Below are positions 55,491-64,000 of a stretch of DNA of 64,000 bases, one piece after another. The DNA lies in NCBI RefSeq assembly GCF_002078875.1, contig NC_034410.1:78092143-78156142 (forward strand), in the 5' to 3' direction. Made by a program: the position numbers and the translations under genes. The number at the start of each line of letters is the position of its first letter. Position 1 is the first letter of the stretch. Source of the DNA: Numida meleagris. Its lineage: Eukaryota; Chordata; Aves; Galliformes; Numididae. The notes under the pieces were generated by a model, which worked only from the letters and a program-made list of their open reading frames with translations, searched no databases and was not told the DNA's origin.

Positions 55491-57491
55491 ATTTTCATAT
55501 GGTAATATTTAATTAAATTGCGAAGTGTGAGAACAGATTTCCCCAGCATTAAGGATCTGACACTGAGCTGTTGAATATCTGTACTTCCTAGATACCGATC
55601 CAATATGGTAATTCGTATCCCATTTAAATTACACCATGGGGTCAATACCCAGGGAACACTTTTGCTATAGTCATTTTGCATGGAAGAACTTGAAATCTTT
55701 TGCTGAATTGTTGCTCCTGCTGACTGAAGGAGAAGTCAGAGGCATTCAGGAGGTGCACAGCATCTTCACAGGACTTCATGATGCAGTTCATTTTCTTCCT
55801 CCCACTTTGTTTCTTTTTACATTTGTTTTCATCTCCATGTCTTCAGTACGTAACACTCTTGCAGTGGTTTCCAGTTCTGAAAAACTGCAGAGTATCTATT
55901 GACTGCACGTGCCACCGAAAACGTTTCTGCATTTTTTTTTCTGCTGTCATTAGCCTATAGTGCTTGGTTGTTTTTCTTTTTAAAATCATAGTCAGTGCTT
56001 TGCTGCTGTGGTTAACGTATGTGGTCAACTAAAGAAGAATGTGTTTTTCTCTCTCTTTACTGCAGTGAATAGTCCCATCCTTGTAGGAGTCACAGGTCAA
56101 GAGACTCAGACCCAGAACAGTTGTCTCTGATTTAGCTAACGTAAATTTTCTTTTTGATGACAGTAGTCTGCAACAACTGAGAGCATGAGAGTTAGATCTG
56201 AAAGGGAGTGATGCAGCAGTAGGCATGTTCATAAGAAGAGACAGAAACTGGAAGAATTTGATGAATTCATTAAAAATGGAAGGGAGGACTCTTGTGGATG
56301 GGAAACTTCCAATGAAGACTTATGTCCTTACTTTTTATAACTTTTAAACTGGGGAACATAGTGAGAACGGATAGTGGAAAAGATGAAAACAATGTTGTTG
56401 TTTTCTTTTTAATCCAAACACAGTTTAACACTTTTGTTTTACGAATTTATTATTTTAATTTTAAAAACACACTTTCTCATTTTATGTTCAGGATAAGCGA
56501 TGAAGATATTCATTTTTGAACTGTTTCTCCCTTAAAAAATAATCTTTGTGTAGCTCTGCCCAGTGCTTGCCTGCTCTTTGCAGGAAGTGAGATCCCTGGG
56601 ACCTATGTGACAAACAGCAGCCTTGCCTTTAACCTCCTGTTCCCAGAACAGTAGGAAGGAAATAAATAGACCGCTTAAGAAGCAACATGCTCCACTCTAG
56701 GCTGAAGCACTGGTGCCTATGCAGAGTTGGATGGTGTGGGCTTGGAAGAAAGAACTCCTGGAAAACTTCAGCCTGGAAAACTTCTCCTTCCCTCCATTCC
56801 TTAGACCATCATACTTCACTTCCTTTTAGAATATTGTTCTTCTTTCTAATAGGTGATATAAAGGATTGTATCATTATTAAAGAAAAATAAAATTAGAAAT
56901 CAAAGGAGACCAAATATGCTGGGTTTTTTCCACTGGTCAACATCCTGCAATACTGAATTCCTAATACAAGAGGGTGCAGTATAAACACATCCTACATGCC
57001 AAAAAAATCTCTTGGCTTCAGAGGAAACTTACCAGAAAGTTACCCTGATAAGAACAATTGAATTACCCCTTGTGACTATCTGGACAGAAAGATAAAGAAA
57101 CGAATCAGCTGTGTGCATCCGGCAGTGAAGCTACTTTCCTGTAGATTTTCCAGAGGTCCACAAAGAATTATAAAATATTTAACAGGCTTTTATATGTAAA
57201 TGAATTATTTAATATCAGCCATTTATGTTTTTGTATCATGTAGAAAATCAACATATGTTGGATGCAGAATGTGAATTAGGATTGCTACCTTATTTTTAAA
57301 GGAGAAAGAACACGTAATGAATGTTTGATGCTGCAGCATCTCCTGCATTATCTACAAAGTCTACAACCAAAGTCCCACTTTTGCTGTCTAGTCACCATAT
57401 ACTTAACAATATGCTACAGAAACAGTTTACTCCAGAGAACAGAAGGGATAACAACAAAGGAGGAAGGGAGATGTGACGAGGATGGAAGTAT
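55491..57491. other. Intergenic or extended UPP1 3' UTR
   Basis: About 2 kb without recognised genes. Contains another AATAAA near 56885. Confidence 0.5.
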
Positions 57492-57496
57492 GAAGG

Positions 57497-58025
57497 TGTC
57501 ATGGTTTTGTGATTTTCGGTTATTGGTATTCCACATCATAACATCATGTAGTGAATGTACCTGGTCCTCAGAAGAGAAGGACTACTACAGTCCCCACGGC
57601 ACTTTGCTCCTCTGTTACCATTTTCCAGCCGGAGGGAAAAGATAAAAGCTCGCAGTATAAAAACTTGCAGATCACGAGACCTCGTCCCTTTTTCCGCCGT
57701 CTCTCGTCTTGGCAGCACCTCGCTCTCCAGCCGTCTTATCGTCGGTAGTAGAGTAAGGCCTACCTTGATTTTGGGACATTCTCTCTCTCTGTATTGGATT
57801 TATCAGCTTAAATTGTAATTATATTGTATTATAGTGTGTTGTTTTGCATTCCGATATCTTATTTAGTAAATTAGTTTGTTTCTCCTCAGATTGTTGCCGC
57901 TGTTCTTTGCTCTCAGGGCCATCTCCCTACCCTTTTCCCCTTTCCCCTTTTCCCGGGACGTGGGCCCTTGGGCCCCCCGTCCCCTTTGTCACAGAATCGG
58001 GCCTAACGCCTGTAAACCATTGACA
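57497..58025 (+). mobile_element. Solo ERV LTR with 5-bp target-site duplication
   Basis: A 529-bp element begins TGTCA and ends TGACA, giving the TG...CA ends and short inverted termini of an LTR. It is flanked on both sides by GAAGG (57492-57496 and 58026-58030), a 5-bp target duplication. It contains a TATA-like 'agtataaaaac' at about 57655. No internal retroviral sequence is attached, so the provirus was lost by LTR-LTR recombination. The clean ends and matching duplication suggest a younger insertion than the LTR fragment at 21.6 kb. ERVL-type family by resemblance. Confidence 0.85.
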
Positions 58026-58030
58026 GAAGG

Positions 58031-60409
58031 GAGAACAGTTTTTCTACCAATGGTCTGTTTCTTGATTCTTGGTGTTCTGGCCTGATCTAATCTTTCTGTG
58101 AAAGAAGTGGTTGGGAGCACAATGAAAATAAGTTAAAACACATCTGTTGAAAATTTGAAAGGGACTGAGAATGGGCAGTAACTTGATGAAGCTGAGGAAG
58201 CTGATGAAATTGAGTTCACTTGAGGAAGTTAATTTTTATTTTTTGCATCTTGGTGTACTTCAGAGAAAGTTTTTCTTTGGTGGAAATTACGAGAAATCAT
58301 AAAGGGAGGCATGGTGGAATGACCTATTGCCAATAAAGCCTACAGTTAAAAGCTTTTATCCCTTTAAAACAAGTAAGATAATTCTTACCAGAGGGTATTT
58401 TTGGTATTTCCTGAAAATATAATTACGCACGTTTAATACATAACATCTTTTTAAAGATTCTTTCTATGTCTTTTCAAGGGATTTTCAGTATGTTGTGTAA
58501 CTGAGCTGAATTTCCATCTCAAGTCCTCCTGGATCTGAGAATGTTCTGAAATAAAATGGATAAAGAACTGCAGTTAACACACTCAAATTGGAGATGTGTT
58601 TCATTTCCACTGGCAAGCTGGGGGGGAAGAAAACAAAGAGGGAGCATGTGGACGTGCCCATCAGCACTCCCTTCATGGTGTGGAGTGCAGCTGAGGTTTG
58701 AGATCAGACCTGTGTGCAATGAGTCGCTGCAGGAAAGCACAGTGGTGATAATATTACAGCCGTTTTATGTGAGACAGTAAAATTTGCTTTCCCAGAAAGT
58801 TATTTGGTCGTTGGAGTGACTGAAATACATGGTTTCGTTTTCTAAAATGATTACCACTTTGTAATTTACTCCAGAGTATGAATTAAATTACAGTTAAAAA
58901 AAAATTCCTCTCCCGGCAGTGCAATGGAGAGAAAACAGGTCACTGAGCGAAACAGCACTAAACGTGAAACTCTGCCACTGAAATAGCAAGAGTCGTGCTG
59001 ACAGGAGCAATGTTTCTGCACAGGCCGCAGGAAAATGCTGCAGCAGGAAAAGACAGACAAAGCCGGTTTTGCATGACACAGAAACCTGATTCCAGATGCT
59101 TCTCATCAGCTTGTAACTGCGAGAAAATTTCCCATAGTTTACCGTCAGTTTGTCCCATTACAAGAACGCAATTCCTAGAGCTGCCCAGAAGCACAGCCCC
59201 ACCAGCGGCCTACTTGCCCATTTCAGACTATTATCTTCATTTACCACATGGCTCCATTTTAATCCAACCTGTTACTGGACCTTGCCTGCAACTGATGTTT
59301 TTTGTCATCTCCTAACTCTGCCCACGGGAAGCGTCTCCCAGGAAGATGAATTGAGTTGTGTTGAATTGATGTCATTCTGCTGTGTCTGTGGAGAAGGGCT
59401 GTGCTGTGTGAATATTTACCAGCAGTGCTCTTCACCTGTACTAAGGGAAGCCTTGTGATCACACAGTGAGCCTTGTGAGACGAGTTGTGGGCGGTGGTAG
59501 GAAAACAAGCCAGCCTGCCTCATTCCCAGCCATGCTCTCACACAATTAGACTGCATTCCTGTCTACCAAACAGTATGCGTAGCTCCTGGCCTGTAATATA
59601 CTTAACATATAAAACTAAGTTTCTTTGAATGTGTTTGCCAATTGAGCTGTAATTAGCATACACTAAAGCTGTAGGCCAGACATGGAGTGTTGGTGGTACC
59701 ATAAAGCAGTTGGGTTTTGAAGCCAAAGCTGGATGCTGGTGGAGGGTTTGCTGCCTTTTCTGCCCCCACGATTCCAGATATCCCATGCACTCAAATAAGA
59801 ATTGCCCAATTCAGCACTGTGACAGCCTGCTCAAGCTGAGCAGAAATGAAAGAGCATGCAGTGCTCTTTTTTGTCCTGCCCTGGCCAAATGATTCTGGAC
59901 ATATATATATTTCCTGTTCCAGAAAGAATGAGTGGAGCACATCATGAAATGTGTTACCTTCTAATTTGCTCTGCAATATTCAAGACATTGCTGTTGTACA
60001 TGTAACTCCTAAACAAACTTGCTGTTTAAGGCTAGCACTTATACAGGATACTGCCTAACACTGTACTGATGAAACATAGACCACTCAAGAACATCTAGGT
60101 TGGCAGCAAAACAGCTGATGTGTTTTCCAAACCTATTGAGAACTGATCTGCTTTTCCTGCATGTCTGCTTAATTTTTAATATTGTCGTATCTTTTGTGCC
60201 AAGAATTTGTCAGGAAGGGTTGATCTCCTATTTCTCATCTTTCTAGAACATTGGAAGTAATACAATGAAGCCTGTTTTAGAGGTAATTTCCCATAATGCC
60301 ACCGCAGGGATTGTTCCTGGATGAATGTTTATGAGGTTATCTTTTGCTTTCATCCACTTTGTTACAGAAAAAGAAGTGTGCTACTAGAGAACACCTTACA
60401 GGCAGGAAT
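58031..60409. other. Intergenic, no gene recognised
   Basis: About 2.4 kb between the solo LTR and a CR1. Overlapping 60-106-codon frames on both strands at 58.9-59.5 kb show no recognisable domain. Confidence 0.5.
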
Positions 60410-60668
60410 TAATTTCTTTAGGAAGGGACAGTGATACTTCAGGGCAAATGAAGTTAACATTCAGAAAGAACTTCTTTACTGTGAGGGTGTCAGAGCAGTG
60501 GAACAGACTGCCCAGAGAGGGTGTGGAGTCTCCTTCTCTGGTGATATTCAGAACCCGCTTGGACACTTTCCTGGGCAACCCACTGTAGGGAACCTGCTTT
60601 AGCAGGGGTGTGGACTCGATAGTCTCCAGAGGTCCCTTCCAGCCCCTACCATTCTGTGATTCTGAGAT
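60410..60668 (+). mobile_element. CR1 LINE 3' end
   Basis: 'aacattcagaaagaacttct' + 'ttactgtgagggtg', 'gtggaacagactgcccagag', 'ggtgtggactcgatagtctc' + 'cagaggtcccttccagcccc' and the tail 'attctgtgattctga'. Sense orientation. Confidence 0.9.
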
Positions 60669-62805
60669 CTCACTGGTGAAAGTTCTTTATCGTTGGGTGT
60701 CTCATATATATAAAATGAGGAGTCGGTAACTAATTAGTGCTGACTATGAATTGCATACAAACCAGTTGTTTCCTCTATTCATGAAGAACTGTTTAGCATT
60801 AAAAATCAGAATGCAACGTTTATGAGTATGTAATTATATAGAGCATATCAAATTATATACATCATACGGTCAGATGAGCAGAGATTTTGCAGAATTACTT
60901 GTTCAGAATAATTTGGCAGATGGTTTGCATACTGTTGGGAACCATATCGGTTACTTTGATAATAACTGCTTGAAATTCATTATACTGACTGATTACTTTA
61001 TCATTTCCTACAAATCACTCAATATAGATTTTGGCCTCCAGCCTTCCAAAACTACTGCATGAGTCCATACACATATTCACAGCATTCAAGTATTGACAAA
61101 TAAATGTGTAAAAATGCATACTTGGACTGTACACAGAATTTTCACCTTAGCTCTACTGGATTTTCATCTTTGCTCCTGGGGAGCAATGTTACTGTGCATA
61201 CTGTGAATTAGAGGGGTTTTAACATTGCTTGACTAGAAGGAAAACCATCCCTTAGGCAAGGGGCAGTTGTAAAGTGGAGCTCCTTTGTGAGGCACCTTCT
61301 TCCTTTTGGGCTGTCCACTCAGATGGTCTCTCCCCCCATGGGGCATGCCATGAGGAGTGCCCAGAATGGGGAGAGGTGAAGGCACATCAGGAGTCCTGAG
61401 GATGTCTACATTTCTATTTAAAGTTAAGTGATTACTCCAGTAAGCAGTAAATTTTTAGCCTCAGAGAAAAGAAAAAAAATCACCTTATTTGACGAGTAAG
61501 TGTTCAGTTAGTCCTGTTCTGCCATTACTGCATGTGTGATTTCTGCTTTCAGGAAGAGCATTTTTACCAGTATCTAATGTTCATGACAACTATATAATCT
61601 ATATTTTATTAATTGCACTACTCAATGAATCCAAAGAAAATTTAAAAAGTAAAAGAGCAGTTTGCACCATTTTAAATGCAAAGATTTTATCAGGTTAATC
61701 AGTCAGTTTAACATGAATTGGAGTAACTAAGCTTTGCAGTGTGCTCTAGAGGACCAGAGCTGGGGAAGGAAAGCTGAGGCACTGGCCATAAGACTCCATC
61801 TGAGCATCATCCCAAGGAAAGTGGCAAAACTCAGTGGACCTACAGATGAACGGTTGCTCATTGCAGAAATATCGTACTTTTTTTTTTTTATTATTGCCTC
61901 TTTGCTTAAATCTTGTGGAAGTCAAATCCCTCACTAAAGACTTCTATATCTAAAAGGTATTTAGGTGTTTGGGGATTTTACTCTCTAACAAGAAAAGATA
62001 GCCATGCATGTTAAGATGTCTCTTTCATTCAGTTGTAGTACAATTTGCAGAAAGTGTAATGATCCAATTTATTCAGCAGTAACGAAAGATAAAGAATGCT
62101 TGTTCATGCATAGCACTGTCTTAGTTAGTGTGTATGTGTGATTCTGGCTCTCCAGAATATACAGTTTTTATGTAGGTAATGTTTAGTGAAAAAGGAAAAA
62201 TAAATGTCAAACACCCATTGTAAGATAAAATTACATATCTTTAGATATATATCACATATACATCACATACATATGATGATGTGATGGGATCACCACAGTG
62301 TTAGATGTGTCCTTATAAGGCTAAACAGTGTACTTACTTTCTCGCTTCTTTTTTTTCAAAATACTATGAGTATGCATGTGAAATGACATTAACACTACAG
62401 ATACAGAAAGTCACTCAACTCTGGAAAAAGACAAAGGTGTTTAACATGGTGTCTGGTTTTTTTCCTGTTATTTGCATTCATTTTTTATGGCAGAAAAATA
62501 GAAACAAGTGCAGAATATATGCGGTGGAGTAAAGCACCCTGAAGGCATTCATATAAACCCATCCCCTCACTGTTCATTGCACTGAGAAGCAAGAGGAAAG
62601 ATGAGATTCCTCCATGGAAGCAAAACAAGAGGCAGAAACATAATCTCATCTGTTCTCAACAAGCAGGCAAATCTCTTGCACTTTCCTCACTGCTGGAATC
62701 ACTCAGCTACTGAACAATGCATTCGGACTGCTTGGTGAGATGATCCTTGCTAGAAAGTCCTGAAGAAGCCTCTTTCCAAGTAGATGAAGAAAAGAAAAGA
62801 GGAAA
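60669..62805. other. Upstream region of ABCA13, no gene recognised
   Basis: AT-rich. The promoter of ABCA13 should lie in or before this segment, but no CpG island or clear TATA box is visible. Confidence 0.5.
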
Positions 62806-62874
62806 ATGGGGCACACACTACGCCAGTTTAAGGCTCTGTTTTGGAAGAATTGGCTCTGCCGTGTGAGGCAACCG
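62806..62874 (+). CDS. ABCA13: ABCA13 first coding exon
   Basis: ABCA13 is a very large (about 5,000 residues in mammals) ATP-binding-cassette subfamily A lipid transporter. This exon supplies the first 23 residues, '[20 protein letters not shown]' followed by RQP. They match the ABCA-family N-terminal cytosolic segment (Q-F-K-A-L-x-W-K-N-W) just before the first membrane helix, and the human ABCA13 start (MGHAG.QFKALLWKNWLCR) in particular. ATG at 62806 is preceded by a purine-rich 'gaggaaa'. The donor 'caaccg|gtgagt' is strong and leaves phase 0. The remaining exons lie beyond the window. The position downstream of UPP1 on the same strand matches human. Confidence 0.92.
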
Positions 62875-64000
62875 GTGAGTTTTTGGAAATGACAGAATAA
62901 AATAAATATTTTAAATCTTATTTTGCTAGGAAGAGTGTATTCTGTATTTCTGTTGGAAATAGTGTATCTATCTATCTGTCTTGATTTTTCCTTCTCACTG
63001 CACACTGTAAAAAGATTGGCTGACTGCTAATGGTTCTTGTTTTGCTTTTTGTCTCCTTGCTGTTGAAAATAGAGATATAGAACAGTAGTGTGATTTAATT
63101 CTAAAATGGCTGAAGTCAGTAATGCTTCACAGTTTGAATCTAACATAGGAAATCTCATAAAAGTTTTTGAAGAGCCACAGATTATCTTTTAATTGTCATT
63201 AGATACTACCAGTGCCTGTAGCAGTAACACGGATTAAAGTCAATTTCCTTCACATTAGAATTAATCATTGGTGATACCAATGATCGGTGTAATGCATCTG
63301 AAATAAGGATCAAAATTTTAATTATTTTAAGATAGAAATGAGAGAATTTTGTCAAATGAAATAACATTTTTGTGGGAAAAAGATGTCACTACAATTAATA
63401 TTTTCTCATTGATCTCCCTTGTCTGTGTCAATCTAGGGATTTGCAATGAGGCATGAAGGTTACTTTAGTATGATTACTTCAATGAAATAAAGATACAGCT
63501 TTTCATTTCAGAAATATTTTACTTAATAAAGTTGTGATTTAGAGAGAATTTCATTTTCGTATGATTTCAGGTGATATATTTTTAAACTTTTATTGATATA
63601 TTTTTGGAAGGGATTCTGCTGTTTATATTCTTCACATTCCCAAACACTTCTGAATGCTCCTGGTTCCTCGTATTTCAAGCTGTGTGTCTTAAATGGCTTA
63701 GTACCTCCTGCTCTTCTCCATACTGATCTTCTTCTCTTCCTGCTCTGCCTAGTTTTCCCTCATGTATTTCTTGAATGAAAAAGTCTTAATTCGTGTAAGT
63801 TTTAAGTTTCCCTTACTGGTTCCTTTTCTGAATAGAGAACTTAGTGAGATGTAAAATTCCACAAACCAGGAATTATAATGAATGACCTGAATCAAACTTA
63901 ATTCTGCTTGTCCAAAGCCAGGAACTGCCCTGGGAAATTTTTCAAAACCTCCTTATATGCTCACTGTGTGAATACTGACCCATGAATGTGCCCTACCTGC
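62875..64000 (+). other. ABCA13: ABCA13 intron 1 (runs off the window)
   Basis: No second exon (first membrane helix) recognised to the end of the window. It contains a perfect 9-bp inverted repeat at 63264-63284. Confidence 0.7.
63264..63284. repeat. Perfect 9-bp inverted repeat, 3-bp spacer
   Basis: Arms atcattggt and accaatgat flank gat, inside ABCA13 intron 1. Each arm contains an ATTGG/CCAAT core in opposite orientations. No evidence of function. Confidence 0.85.

Noticed and set aside
54977..57491. Further UPP1 coding exons or a separate downstream gene
   Set aside because: The UPP1 frame ends with the family's normal C-terminus at 54976, and no later open frame shows a recognisable domain.
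63593..63778. Possible ABCA13 second exon
   Set aside because: The 61-codon frame is hydrophobic but does not resemble the ABCA first membrane helix and has no proper acceptor phase; more likely chance.

Overview
This is vertebrate nuclear DNA from a bird, most likely a galliform such as chicken. The evidence is a dense scatter of CR1 LINEs on both strands, short mariner elements of the Galluhop type that share a 'taatgcctcct' terminus, and class III (ERVL-like) retrovirus remains. Two spliced genes also read as bird-like versions of mammalian UPP1 and ABCA13. Most of the open frames in the window are not genes. The real coding sequence is in short exons bounded by GT/AG sites, which I placed by translating across the splice junctions. 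Layout: 1-22 kb is gene-free, AT-rich intergenic DNA with two mariner copies (about 0.9 and 7.9 kb), a 1.6 kb CR1 (8.46-10.07 kb) and small CR1 relics. 21.4-26.2 kb is a patchwork of an LTR fragment, CR1 pieces, antisense retroviral pol debris and two sets of diverged duplicated blocks. 27.0-29.8 kb holds five exons of a SUN-domain gene closest to SUN3. 30.07-30.33 kb holds two further exons that read as the N-terminus and membrane anchor of such a gene, and 30.65-34.2 kb is a decayed ERVL-like provirus (gag, protease, RT, RNase H). 34-45.5 kb is intergenic with CR1s, including one that carries a nested mariner and keeps its ORF1 esterase. 45.6-46.0 kb is a CpG island with a run of GC boxes, the promoter and untranslated first exon of UPP1. 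UPP1 coding exons run from 47.05 to 54.98 kb (seven exons, 313 residues, fully open, all splice phases matching). A solo ERV LTR with a clean 5-bp target duplication lies at 57.5-58.0 kb. At 62.8 kb the first coding exon of ABCA13 begins, and the rest of the window is its first intron. The order SUN3-like, UPP1, ABCA13 matches the human 7p12.3 neighbourhood (SUN3, C7orf57, UPP1, ABCA13), which supports all three identifications. UPP1 is a cytosolic pyrimidine-salvage enzyme, SUN3-type proteins are nuclear-envelope LINC-complex proteins of the male germline, and ABCA13 is a giant membrane transporter. They are neighbours by conserved synteny rather than partners in one pathway. The most interesting part is the SUN3-like locus. 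Its reading frame is open and its junctions match the SUN family exactly, but one splice donor has GG instead of GT, a conserved loop is missing, the N-terminal exons lie downstream of the C-terminal ones, and a retrovirus sits immediately beyond.
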